The notes under the pieces were generated by a model. That model was not told where the DNA came from and made no database searches. It was given only the letters and a program-made list of their open reading frames with translations. From CAKSQF01 sp964568425 (GTDB taxonomy: Bacteria > Bacillota > Clostridia > Oscillospirales > CAG-272), in assembly GCA_964568425.1 (NCBI GenBank), contig CAZMPO010000025.1, positions 1 to 19,216 on the forward strand: a stretch of 19,216 bases of DNA, given 5' to 3'. Numbering within the stretch: position 1 is the stretch's first letter; the number at the start of each line of letters is the position of its first letter. Both the position numbers and the translations under genes were made by a program. This document shows positions 6,896 to 15,123 of this stretch, piece after piece.

Positions 6896-9379
6896 TTGAT
6901 ATACAAAACAGCGGGCGTTCATATAATGTCCCTTCCGTTTTTCGCAGATCGGCTGTTTGAATACTTCATTCCGCCCGATCTGATCGCCGACACGCAGATC
7001 GGCAGTTTTGTCATCGTACCATTCGGCGGCTCGAACAAGCGCATGAACGCTGTCGTTTACGCCTTTTCGGAAAAGGACGATGTGTCGAATCTTAAGCCGC
7101 TCGAATCGGTGAATACCGAGCTTTCCATGACGGATGAGGAGCTGAGGCTGTCGCTTTTTGTCAAGGAGCAGTGCTTCTGCTCGGTTGCGGATGTGATAAA
7201 GCAGATCATCCCCGCCGAGGCGATAACAAAGCTCACAACAGTCTATCGCGCCTGTCCGCCCTCCGACGACCGTGTCCCGATCAGCAAGAGTGCCATGGTC
7301 ATTTACGAGGAGATACTGAGCGGCGGCGATTATACGGTCGAGAAGATCATATCAAGGTTCGGCGAGGGCGCGGATAAGCTGCTCCCGGGACTTTGCAAAT
7401 ACGGTTATCTCGAAAAGGCGGCAACCGAGACAAAGAGCCGCAATACCGTAACCAAAGAAATATACCGATACGCCCTTTCGGACTCTCCCGACGAGGAAAA
7501 GATCATCGAGTCGATCAAGGGAAAGAAACAGCGCGCGATAATCGATTATTTGAAAAATGTCGACTCTGCCGATTCGGACACCCTTCGCGATGCCCTCGGT
7601 CAACTGAAACCGAGCATTGACACGCTTGTCGAAAAAGGCTGTTTGACTCTCGAGAAAAAAGAGGTCTACCGCGATCCATATTTCGGCGTCGCGGGGGAAA
7701 AACGGGACTTCGAGCTGTCAGAGGAGCAAAAGAACGCATATGACAGTATAGCCGCACTTGTCGATACGGGTCAGCCGAAGGCGGCATTACTGCACGGGGT
7801 GACCGGAAGCGGCAAGACGATGGTCATAAAGGCACTTATCGATAAGGTGATCGCAAACGGCAAGCAGGTTATAATGCTTGTCCCCGAGATCGCTCTCACG
7901 CCGCAGACCGTGTCATTTTTCGCGTCATTTTACGGTGAGCGGATAGCGGTCATACATTCGTCTCTTTCAAGGGGCGAGCGATACGACGCGTGGCGGCGAA
8001 TAAAGAACGGCGAGGTCGATCTTTGCATCGGCACTCGCTCGGCGGTATTTGCCCCGATGGACAGACTCGGCATGATCGTCATCGACGAAGAGCACGAGCA
8101 CACATATAAGTCAGATCAATCGCCGAAATATCACGCGCGCGACATTGCCCGTTTTCGGTGCGCGCATCACTCCTGCCTTATGCTCCTGGCGTCGGCAACT
8201 CCGTCGGTCGAGAGCTATTATCGCGCAAAACAGGGCATATACAGCCTTGTTGAGCTTAATAAGCGGTATAACGAGGCAAAATTGCCCGAAACGATCATTT
8301 GCGATATGCGCACCGATGCCGCCGCGGGAAGATTTTCGCCTATCGGTTCGCTCTTGTCGGACGCCATAAAAAACACGCTTGACAAAGGCGAGCAGAGCAT
8401 ACTTTTTGTAAACCGACGCGGATATAATAATTATGTGTCCTGTCCGCTTTGCGGAAATGTGCTGACCTGTCCGCACTGCAGTGTGTCGCTTACATATCAC
8501 ACAAACGGAATACAACAGATCCATCGCGGCGCGGCAAGGTCGGGAGAGGGCTATCTCAGCTGTCACTATTGCGGATATCGCGAGAGCCTTCCGAAGGCCT
8601 GTCCCGAGTGCGGATCGGATAAGTTCACCCATATGGGATTCGGCACGCAAAAGGCAGAGGACGAGCTTGGCGAGCTTTTCCCGAGCGCACGCCTCACAAG
8701 ACTTGATGCCGATACCGCATCCACAAAGTTCTCGTCCGACAAACTGCTCGAGAGCTTTCGTAAGAAGGACTCCGATATATTGATCGGTACGCAGATGGTG
8801 ACCAAAGGACATAATTTCCCGAGTGTCACGCTTGTTGGTGTTCTCTCTGCCGATGATTCGCTCTATGTCAGCGACTACCGCGCCGGAGAGCGAACATTTG
8901 CGCTTATCACGCAGGTCATAGGCAGGGCGGGCAGAGGCGACAGACCGGGCATCGCCGTCATACAGACCCATTCGCCCGATAACCCGATACTGCTTGAAGC
9001 GGCGGCGCAAAATTATTCCTGTTTTTACGAAAACGAGATAGCAATGAGACGCTCGCTCGTCTTTCCGCCGTTTTGCGATATCGCGCTCATCTTGATGACA
9101 TGCGCGGACGAGACCATCCTTTCAAATACGGCGATAGCTTTCTCAAAACGAGTGAGTGAACTGGGACAGGGTGAGTTTGCGGATGTCGCCCTTCAGCTGT
9201 TCGGACCGCTCGAGGCACCGATATATAAAATGAACGAAACCTACAGGATGAGATTTATCGCCAAATGTCGCTCGAATAAGCGAACACGACTGCTTTTTTC
9301 GACGCTTATGTTTGAGTTTACCCAAAAAGCGGGGAAAAAGGTAGCATTTACGATAGATATGAACCCATCTTCCGTCTGA
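6896..9379 (+). CDS. priA: primosomal protein N' (replication restart helicase PriA)
   Basis: PriA is a 3'-to-5' superfamily 2 helicase that recognises abandoned forks and reloads the replicative helicase. The 827-residue protein has the N-terminal 3'-DNA-binding domain (FADRLFEYFIPPDL at 16-29), Walker A GVTGSGKT (301-308), the DEEH box (397-400) followed by the PriA signature HTYKSDQSPKYHARD, ATPSVESY (434-441), eight zinc cysteines (516, 519, 525, 528, 556, 559, 569, 572), GFGTQKAEDEL (581-591), GTQMVTKGHNFP and the motif VI segment QVIGRAGRGDRPG. The spacing between the second and third cysteine pairs is longer than I recall for the family (an HRGAARSGEGY-like insert). The TTG start is inferred from the RBS and family N terminus. 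coaBC, which usually precedes it, is missing. Confidence 0.96.
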   Translation: MIYKTAGVHIMSLPFFADRLFEYFIPPDLIADTQIGSFVIVPFGGSNKRMNAVVYAFSEKDDVSNLKPLESVNTELSMTDEELRLSLFVKEQCFCSVADVIKQIIPAEAITKLTTVYRACPPSDDRVPISKSAMVIYEEILSGGDYTVEKIISRFGEGADKLLPGLCKYGYLEKAATETKSRNTVTKEIYRYALSDSPDEEKIIESIKGKKQRAIIDYLKNVDSADSDTLRDALGQLKPSIDTLVEKGCLTLEKKEVYRDPYFGVAGEKRDFELSEEQKNAYDSIAALVDTGQPKAALLHGVTGSGKTMVIKALIDKVIANGKQVIMLVPEIALTPQTVSFFASFYGERIAVIHSSLSRGERYDAWRRIKNGEVDLCIGTRSAVFAPMDRLGMIVIDEEHEHTYKSDQSPKYHARDIARFRCAHHSCLMLLASATPSVESYYRAKQGIYSLVELNKRYNEAKLPETIICDMRTDAAAGRFSPIGSLLSDAIKNTLDKGEQSILFVNRRGYNNYVSCPLCGNVLTCPHCSVSLTYHTNGIQQIHRGAARSGEGYLSCHYCGYRESLPKACPECGSDKFTHMGFGTQKAEDELGELFPSARLTRLDADTASTKFSSDKLLESFRKKDSDILIGTQMVTKGHNFPSVTLVGVLSADDSLYVSDYRAGERTFALITQVIGRAGRGDRPGIAVIQTHSPDNPILLEAAAQNYSCFYENEIAMRRSLVFPPFCDIALILMTCADETILSNTAIAFSKRVSELGQGEFADVALQLFGPLEAPIYKMNETYRMRFIAKCRSNKRTRLLFSTLMFEFTQKAGKKVAFTIDMNPSSV

Positions 9380-9436
9380 GGCGGAATTAACTGTACCATC
9401 ATATAAAAATATAAGATCAAAACGGAGATATCAGCC

Positions 9437-9916
9437 ATGGCATACCTGAAAATACTTACCGATCGCGACCCGACACTCAGAAAAAGCTGTCGCGAGGTCG
9501 ACAAGATCACAACGAGAACGCTTACACTTCTTGACGATATGGTCGAGACGATGCGCCGCGCCGACGGGGTCGGACTTGCCGGACCGCAGGTTGGAGTGCT
9601 TCGCAAAATAGTCGTCGTCGAGTGCGAGCCGGGCGAGGTGTACGAGCTGATCAATCCGATAATCGTCGAAAAAGAGGGCACGCAGGTCGGCAGAGAGGGT
9701 TGCCTCTCGGTCCCGGGCAAGGTCGGTATCGTCGAGCGTCCCATGCGTGTTGTCGTTGAGGCGACCGATCGAAACGGCGTGCGCAGGAAGATCACGGGCG
9801 AGGGACTGCTCGCAAGAGCATTTTGCCATGAGATAGACCATCTCGAGGGACGCCTCTATACCGATGTCGCCGAGAGGATGCTGACCGACGAGGAGATCGA
9901 GCGAGGTGATGACTAA
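9437..9916 (+). CDS. def: peptide deformylase
   Basis: Peptide deformylase is the iron or zinc enzyme that removes the formyl group from nascent proteins. The 159-residue protein has all three family motifs: GVGLAGPQ (44-51), EGCLS (87-91) with the metal-binding Cys89, and HEIDHLEG (131-138) with His131, Glu132 and His135. ATG 9437 has CGGAG about 10 nt upstream. The stop codon overlaps the fmt start by one base (TAATG), so the two enzymes that handle the formyl-methionine cycle are translationally linked. The length is normal for the compact bacterial type. Confidence 0.96.
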   Translation: MAYLKILTDRDPTLRKSCREVDKITTRTLTLLDDMVETMRRADGVGLAGPQVGVLRKIVVVECEPGEVYELINPIIVEKEGTQVGREGCLSVPGKVGIVERPMRVVVEATDRNGVRRKITGEGLLARAFCHEIDHLEGRLYTDVAERMLTDEEIERGDD

Positions 9917-10854
9917 TGCGAGTTTTGTTTATGGGAACACCAGACTTCGCACTCGAAAGCTTTCGCGCACTTTGCGATAATTTTGAGGTCGTCGGAGCGG
10001 TCACACAGCCCGATAAGCCGCGCGGACGCGGATACGAGCTCACACCCTCGCCGATAAAGCGCGCCGCTCTCGAACGCGGTGTCAAGGTCTATCAGCCTGC
10101 AACGCTCAAAGACGGTGCTTTTGCCGATGAACTTGCCGAGATCGCCCCCGACATTATCGCAGTCGTCGCATACGGAAAAATACTTCCCGAATATGTGCTG
10201 AATTACCCAAGACTCGGCTGTGTCAACCTTCACGGCTCTCTGCTGCCGAAATACAGAGGTGCCGCACCCATGCAACGCGCGATAATCGACGGCGAGAGGG
10301 TAACAGGCGTCACCACGATGTATATGGCAAAGGGACTTGATACGGGCGACATGCTTGAGACAGCCGAACTTGAGATCGGCGAGAACGACAATTTCGAGAA
10401 GATACACGACGGTCTTTCGTCGCTCGGCGCGGGCCTTCTCGTGTCAACGATAAAAAAGCTCGACAGGGGCGAGATCGCACCGATAAAACAGGACGACACA
10501 CTTGCCACATACGCCGCAAAGATCGAAAAGACCGATTGCGAGATAGATTTTGCAGACCCTGCCGAAAAGATACACAATTTGATCCGCGGACTCTCCCCAA
10601 TACCGCTTGCCTTTACGCATAACAGAGGAAAACTGCTCAAGATCATATCATCGACCGTCTGCGACAGGGACGGCGTACTCGGTGCTCCGGGCGAGGTGCT
10701 CTCGACCGATGGCGGCAGGATAAGGGTCGCCTGCGGACAGGGAAGCATTTATATAGATCGCGTGACGCCCGAGGGCAAGCGCGCGATGTCGGTTGCCGAT
10801 TATATAAACGGCAGACAGATAGCGGTCGGCGACATTTTAGGGGTTGAACGATGA
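9916..10854 (+). CDS. fmt: methionyl-tRNA formyltransferase
   Basis: The enzyme transfers a formyl group from 10-formyl-tetrahydrofolate to initiator Met-tRNA. The 312-residue protein has the N-terminal formyltransferase domain, MRVLFMGTPDFALESF (1-16), the tRNA-contacting basic loop QPDKPRGRGYEL (31-42), the catalytic triad Asn104, His106 and Asp142 in CVNLHGSLLPKYRGAAP and GLDTGDML, and a C-terminal OB-like domain from about 205. It overlaps def by one base and rsmB by four (ATGA), as expected for a tight translation operon. Confidence 0.96.
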   Translation: MRVLFMGTPDFALESFRALCDNFEVVGAVTQPDKPRGRGYELTPSPIKRAALERGVKVYQPATLKDGAFADELAEIAPDIIAVVAYGKILPEYVLNYPRLGCVNLHGSLLPKYRGAAPMQRAIIDGERVTGVTTMYMAKGLDTGDMLETAELEIGENDNFEKIHDGLSSLGAGLLVSTIKKLDRGEIAPIKQDDTLATYAAKIEKTDCEIDFADPAEKIHNLIRGLSPIPLAFTHNRGKLLKIISSTVCDRDGVLGAPGEVLSTDGGRIRVACGQGSIYIDRVTPEGKRAMSVADYINGRQIAVGDILGVER

Positions 10855-12155
10855 ACGCCAGAGAGGCGGCATATAGGTCGCTGATCTCAACCGAAAAGAG
10901 CGGAAAATACTCAAATATCGAGCTTTCGAGCAGTATCGCAAAGAGCGATCTCTCGGATGCCGACAGAGCACTCTATACATCGATCTTCTACGGCGTTATC
11001 GAAAAAACGATCACGCTTGACTACTTTATTTCACATTTTTCATCAAAACCGATAAAAAGGCTCGATACGGCGACCCTTATCCTGCTCAGGATGGGCGTGT
11101 ATCAGATTGTCTTTTCCGAAAAGATCCCCGACAGCGCGGCTGTCAACGAAACGGTAAAGCTTGCCGCAAGATATTCGGCACGCTCCAGGGGCTTTGTAAA
11201 TGCACTTTTGCGAAAGGTCTGCGCCCAAAAGGACAGCCTGCCATATCCCGATAAAAATTCCGACAGACTTTCGTATCTGTCGGTGCTCTGCTCGATCCCG
11301 CGTTGGATCTGTGAGCTGTGGGAGAGCGATTACCCCGACAGGCTCGAGTCAATGCTTGAGGCAGTGTCAAAAAAACCGCCGATCACCCTGCGCGTCAATA
11401 CCAAAGCGACCGACAGAGATGCACTGCTTGAAAAATATGACTATCTCGAACCCTGTGAGTTTTCGCCGTTTGGTGTGAGACTTACAAGATCTGTCCCGAT
11501 AGGCGATATCGCACCCCTTCGGGACGGTGAGTGCTTTGTTCAAGATGAGGTGTCACAGCTTGCCTCACTTGCACTTGACCCGAGAGACGGAGACGTCGTT
11601 GTCGATGCTTGCGCCGCGCCGGGCGGAAAATCATTCGGTGCCGCACTGCTCATGCATGATCGCGGCAGTGTTCTCTCACTCGATGTCCATGAAAATAAAC
11701 TGTCGCTGATCGAAAACGAGGCAAAAAAGCTCGGTCTTTCATCGATCAAGACGGCGGCGCACGATTCAACGGAGCCGATAGCCGAAATGATCGGACGAGC
11801 CGACCGCGTGATCTGCGACGTTCCTTGCTCGGGGCTTGGCGTTATATCCAAAAAGAGCGATCTGCGCTACAATGCAAAAGAGGACGCGCGCGAGCTTTGC
11901 GATCTGCAATACAGGATACTTACGGCGGCATCGAAATATCTCGCCGTCGGAGGCGTACTCGTTTATTCAACCTGTACACTCAGAAAAGCCGAAAACGAGG
12001 ACAATGTTGCACGATTTTTGCGCGAAAATTCGCATTGCGAGCTCATGCCATTCGAGATCGGAACGCTTCGATCGGAGGATGGTATGCTGACCCTCTTTCC
12101 GGGAATGGTTTCAAGCGACGGATTTTTCATAGCAAAGATCACACGCAAAAAATGA
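10851..12155 (+). CDS. rsmB: 16S rRNA (cytosine-967-C5)-methyltransferase RsmB
   Basis: RsmB methylates C967 of 16S rRNA using S-adenosylmethionine. The 434-residue protein has an N-terminal NusB-like helical RNA-binding domain (1-130, with NETVKLAARYSARSRGFVNALLRK at about 99-122) and a Rossmann methyltransferase domain. The latter carries the SAM motif DACAAPGGK (252-260), acidic Asp278, motif IV DVPCSGLG with Cys326, and motif VI STCT with the catalytic Cys375. It overlaps fmt by 4 nt. In B. subtilis the next genes are rlmN and the prpC-prkC pair; here the block ends at rsmB and unrelated genes follow. Confidence 0.95.
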   Translation: MNAREAAYRSLISTEKSGKYSNIELSSSIAKSDLSDADRALYTSIFYGVIEKTITLDYFISHFSSKPIKRLDTATLILLRMGVYQIVFSEKIPDSAAVNETVKLAARYSARSRGFVNALLRKVCAQKDSLPYPDKNSDRLSYLSVLCSIPRWICELWESDYPDRLESMLEAVSKKPPITLRVNTKATDRDALLEKYDYLEPCEFSPFGVRLTRSVPIGDIAPLRDGECFVQDEVSQLASLALDPRDGDVVVDACAAPGGKSFGAALLMHDRGSVLSLDVHENKLSLIENEAKKLGLSSIKTAAHDSTEPIAEMIGRADRVICDVPCSGLGVISKKSDLRYNAKEDARELCDLQYRILTAASKYLAVGGVLVYSTCTLRKAENEDNVARFLRENSHCELMPFEIGTLRSEDGMLTLFPGMVSSDGFFIAKITRKK

Positions 12156-12236
12156 CCGCAATATCGCATTTTTACATAGATTTTAGTCGTTAATTTGAAT
12201 TGTATTTTACTTGCGAGAGATCAAAGGAGGATTACC

Positions 12237-12428
12237 ATGAAAATCGAAAAGAACAAAGAAAACAAGAGGATCGCCTACGAGATGCCGATCGCAAATGTTC
12301 TGATCATGCCGAACGAGGACAGATTTATTCTGACAAGCGAGGATGACGACAGTAGCGGAGGCGGAAGCAGTGGAGGCGGCGGAACCTCTTGGGGACCACT
12401 TACTCCCTTGTCACTGTACCCTTGGTGA
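12237..12428 (+). CDS. 63-residue Gly/Ser-rich peptide, precursor-like, unknown function
   Basis: I cannot assign this peptide. It has three parts: a lysine/glutamate-rich N terminus with a YEMPIANVLIMPNEDRFILT core (1-33), an acidic turn (SEDDD) followed by a tandem SSGGG/SSGGGG tract (about 34-48), and a hydrophobic, aromatic, proline-containing end (TSWGPLTPLSLYPW). There is no signal peptide, no membrane segment and no cysteine. ATG 12237 has a near-perfect AAAGGAGG six nucleotides upstream, so translation should be strong; that is the main evidence it is real. The leader-like part, small linker and distinct tail resemble a ribosomally made peptide precursor, but no maturation enzyme of a known class lies nearby. 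It sits 27 bp before the acyltransferase-like gene. Similar short Clostridia proteins with a YExP start are familiar to me but uncharacterised. Confidence 0.7.
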   Translation: MKIEKNKENKRIAYEMPIANVLIMPNEDRFILTSEDDDSSGGGSSGGGGTSWGPLTPLSLYPW

Positions 12429-12455
12429 CATACGGCAAAAACGGAGACCATAAAG

Positions 12456-13358
12456 ATGACAAATGACAAAAGCTTTATCGCCCTCTTAATGGATAAGGCG
12501 AGCTTTCCTATCGAGTCAAGAGAACCGCTCCTTTGCGACTACGAACGCCTGATCGATGACCCCGATTGCGCATCCCTCTTTCAAAGAGCAAAAGAGCTGT
12601 ATTTCCGACCGATCGATCAGGACGAAACAGGAAAAATGCTTGAAGAGGCGGCAAAAATTATCGGTATCGAACTGAAGACCGTGCAGTTCTTGTTCCTGCT
12701 CCATTGCTCGGAGGGGCTTTATCGACTTTATATCGAAAAAGGTCTTGATGAGACCATGTTTTGGGATCTTTCGGTCGATTTTCGGTGTAAACTGATCGAG
12801 TGCCATAACCTTTACGGCATATGGGGAACGACCGTCTTTTGGTGGTTTCACAGACATTTTCTCGTCGATCGATTTGCGCTCGGCAGATTTCAGTATGAGA
12901 GTGCCGCCTTTGAAGCGGATAGCTATGTCTGCGGAGATATCGTTCTCTCGCGAGGGGACAGGGTCTATAATTTCCACATTCCCTCCTGCGGACCGATCCC
13001 GCGAGATGTTCGGATGGACTCGTATAAACGCGCATTTGAGTTCTTTGGCGGTGCGCAAAAGGGCTACATACCGCTCGTCTGCAACTCTTGGCTGATCTAC
13101 CCGGAATATCGCGATGTCTTCCCGAGCGGATCGAATATCAGATCCTTTTATGACGATTTTGACATCATTAAATCGGGCAAGACCGACCGCTTTTACGAGT
13201 TGCCGCGTGTGTTCAACATGCCCTGCGGCACCGATCCGTCAAAGCTTCCAAGTGATACATCCCTTCGTCGCGCCTTTATCGAGTACCTGAAAAACGGCGG
13301 CAGTGCCGGTTGGGGATATGGCATCATAATCTTTGACGGCGAGAAGATCGTAAATTAA
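12456..13358 (+). CDS. putative two-domain acyltransferase (NAT_N / GNAT-like C-terminal type)
   Basis: This 300-residue cytosolic protein fits a Firmicutes family annotated as acyltransferase-domain proteins, with an N-terminal NAT_N/DUF5596-type domain and a GNAT-like C-terminal domain (recalled, not searched). Supporting segments are RFALGRFQYES (139-149), which matches the family's LGRLQ element; HIPSCGP (174-180), corresponding to HIPxGGP; CNSWLIYP (209-216); and SNIRSFYDDF (226-235). The N-terminal half is helical. No substrate has been shown for the family that I know of. ATG 12456 has GGAG 9 nt upstream. It is in a run with the small peptide before it and the bile salt hydrolase 61 bp after. 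The first glycine of HIPxGGP is a cysteine here (HIPSCGP). Assignment of the fold is moderately sure; the reaction is unknown. Confidence 0.65.
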   Translation: MTNDKSFIALLMDKASFPIESREPLLCDYERLIDDPDCASLFQRAKELYFRPIDQDETGKMLEEAAKIIGIELKTVQFLFLLHCSEGLYRLYIEKGLDETMFWDLSVDFRCKLIECHNLYGIWGTTVFWWFHRHFLVDRFALGRFQYESAAFEADSYVCGDIVLSRGDRVYNFHIPSCGPIPRDVRMDSYKRAFEFFGGAQKGYIPLVCNSWLIYPEYRDVFPSGSNIRSFYDDFDIIKSGKTDRFYELPRVFNMPCGTDPSKLPSDTSLRRAFIEYLKNGGSAGWGYGIIIFDGEKIVN

Positions 13359-13419
13359 AAAATCCGAATGATTCCGCTCGTTTTGACCGATAATAGCAAA
13401 AAACGATCGGAGATAAACT

Positions 13420-14397
13420 ATGTGTACCGCATTATCGCTTACAACATCGAACCATTATTTCGGAAGAACGCTCGATTACGAGTTTTCCTACGGCGAGTCG
13501 GCGGTGATCCTTCCGCGCGCCTTTGAGCTTGCCTATCGTCATGGCGAAAACTGTTCGCACCATCTTGCCATGATAGGCACGGCGCATGTCGAGGACGGGT
13601 ACCCCCTTTTCTATGACGCCGCAAACGAGTCGGGACTGTGCATGGCGGGGCTGAATTTTGTCGGGAACGCCGTCTATGCTGATTTTGATGAGAACGATCG
13701 CCAAAATGATCAGATCGCGCAGTTCGAGCTCGTACCTTGGGTGCTTTCAAACTGCCGCACGATCGATGACGCGAAAAGATTGTTGTCACACACCAAGGTC
13801 GTGAACACCCCGTTTTCCGATAAATTGCCGCCATCGCCTCTCCACTGGCTTATCGCCGATAAAAACTCCTCCATCACTCTCGAGATAGGCGTCGGCGGAA
13901 TGAAGATATTTGACAATAAGGTGGGCGTGCTGACCAATAATCCGCCGTTTGACACACAAATGCTCATGCTTGCAGGCTATGCGGGACTCTCTCCCGATCA
14001 GCCGAGGGCATCAATCGGCGGGGACCTTGAGCTTCCGCTTTACAGCCGCGGAATGGGTGCTGTCGGTCTGCCGGGCGACCTGTCGTCACCGTCAAGATTT
14101 GCAAGAGCGGCGTTTACAAAGCTCAACCTGTCTTGCGGCGAGGGCGAGCAGGGAAGCCTTTCGGGATTTTTTCATGTACTCGGCACGGTCGAGCAAACAA
14201 AGGGATGCTGCAGAGTCGGCGACAAATATGAGTATACGATCTACACATCCTGCATAAACGCCGATCGCGGCATATATTACTATAAAACTTATGATTCTCT
14301 CGGCATATCCGCCGTAAATATGCACGATTTCGATATCGACTCGGGTGAGATCATCTCACGCCCGATGGTGTCGATCGATGCATCGATGCAGAAATAA
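13420..14397 (+). CDS. bsh: bile salt hydrolase (choloylglycine hydrolase family)
   Basis: The enzyme cleaves glycine or taurine from conjugated bile acids; the wider family also includes penicillin V acylases. The 325-residue protein is an Ntn hydrolase whose catalytic Cys2 becomes N-terminal after removal of Met1. Other active-site residues are in register: Arg16 and Asp19 (FGRTLDYEF), Asn79 (AGLNFVGNA), Asn173 (GVLTNNPPF) and Arg226 (SPSRFARAAF). The long match in YSRGMGAVGLPGDL, FFHVLGTVEQ and KYEYTIYTSC is typical of true bile salt hydrolases. No signal peptide, so it is intracellular. GGAG precedes ATG 13420 by 8 nt. The gene is 15 nt upstream of the nucleotidase gene. It indicates a gut habitat. 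Confidence 0.95.
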   Translation: MCTALSLTTSNHYFGRTLDYEFSYGESAVILPRAFELAYRHGENCSHHLAMIGTAHVEDGYPLFYDAANESGLCMAGLNFVGNAVYADFDENDRQNDQIAQFELVPWVLSNCRTIDDAKRLLSHTKVVNTPFSDKLPPSPLHWLIADKNSSITLEIGVGGMKIFDNKVGVLTNNPPFDTQMLMLAGYAGLSPDQPRASIGGDLELPLYSRGMGAVGLPGDLSSPSRFARAAFTKLNLSCGEGEQGSLSGFFHVLGTVEQTKGCCRVGDKYEYTIYTSCINADRGIYYYKTYDSLGISAVNMHDFDIDSGEIISRPMVSIDASMQK

Positions 14398-14412
14398 AGA
14401 GGACAGATCAGT

Positions 14413-15009
14413 ATGGATAAAACAGAAAAAACAGATAAAACGAAGAACAGCTTTTTCGCGCTCGTTTTCAGACAAAGATATATAAGACGCTGGGGACTTA
14501 TGCGCAATGTCAAGGACGAAAATCTTGCCGAGCATTCGGCACAGACTGCAATGATCGCACACGCGCTCGCGCTTATATCAAACAAACGCCTCGGCGGATC
14601 GGTGAATGCCGACGCCGTCGCACTCGCCGCTCTCTATCATGACGCGTCCGAGGTCTATACGGGCGATCTGCCGACACCAATCAAATATTTCGACGTATCC
14701 ATCCGCGACAGCTATAAAAAGATAGAGAAAAACGCTGTCGAAAAGCTGCTCGAAAACCTCCCCGATGACTTTAAGGAGGACTACCGAGCCTGCCTTGAGC
14801 CGCCCGATGATGTCGAGCGACTTGTCAAGGCTGCCGATAAGCTCTGCGCCTATCTTAAGTGCGTCGAGGAGATAAACTGCGGAAACCGCGAGTTCGCCGA
14901 CGCCAAAGAGTCGACCGCGAGAGCAATGTCCGATCTTCATTGCCCCGAGCTCGATATTTTTATTGCCGAATTTTTGCCCGCCTTTTCCGAAACGGTTGAC
15001 AGACTTTGA
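14413..15009 (+). CDS. yfbR: YfbR-type 5'-deoxynucleotidase, HD domain
   Basis: YfbR removes the phosphate from deoxyribonucleoside 5'-monophosphates and helps balance dNTP pools. The 198-residue protein aligns with E. coli YfbR nearly end to end. It keeps RRWGLMRNV (25-33; Arg26, Trp27), AEHSAQTAMIAHALA (39-53; His41), the HD pair YHDASEVYTGDLPTPIKYF (75-93; His76, Asp77, Glu80) and AADKLCAYLKCVEE (140-153; Asp142). ATG 14413 has GAGG about 10 nt upstream and lies 15 nt after the hydrolase stop, so the two are co-transcribed. The substrate specificity is inferred from E. coli. The extra lysine/threonine-rich N terminus is not in E. coli. Confidence 0.93.
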   Translation: MDKTEKTDKTKNSFFALVFRQRYIRRWGLMRNVKDENLAEHSAQTAMIAHALALISNKRLGGSVNADAVALAALYHDASEVYTGDLPTPIKYFDVSIRDSYKKIEKNAVEKLLENLPDDFKEDYRACLEPPDDVERLVKAADKLCAYLKCVEEINCGNREFADAKESTARAMSDLHCPELDIFIAEFLPAFSETVDRL

Positions 15010-15026
15010 AACTTTGAGAAAAAGAC

Positions 15027-15055
15027 TTGACAATATCAAATATTTGTGGTATAAT
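15027..15055 (+). promoter_or_regulatory. consensus promoter for the lipoprotein gene
   Basis: TTGACA (15027-15032) and TATAAT (15050-15055) are 17 bp apart, with TGG before the -10 (extended -10): a perfect housekeeping sigma factor match. The leader to ATG 15124 is about 60 nt. It starts only 18 bp after the yfbR stop, so the lipoprotein is its own unit. Confidence 0.93.
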
Positions 15056-15123
15056 GGGTCGGTCAAATAAAGGCTTTTGTATAAAAAAGTACAAAAATGA
15101 CTTAATCAAAAGGAGATTTTGAA

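Noticed and set aside
8111..9010. 299-codon open frame on the minus strand inside priA
   Set aside because: It is fully antisense to the zinc and helicase motifs of PriA, matches no family I know and has no ribosome binding site. Such frames arise from the codon bias of the real gene.
9913..10407. 164-codon minus frame over fmt, with similar frames at 5135-5581 and 9431-9841
   Set aside because: All are antisense to well-conserved enzymes (fmt, yicC, def) and lack start signals.
12345..12405. Gly/Ser repeats in the small peptide as a CRISPR or DNA repeat array
   Set aside because: Only two imperfect copies within a coding frame; it is a peptide repeat.
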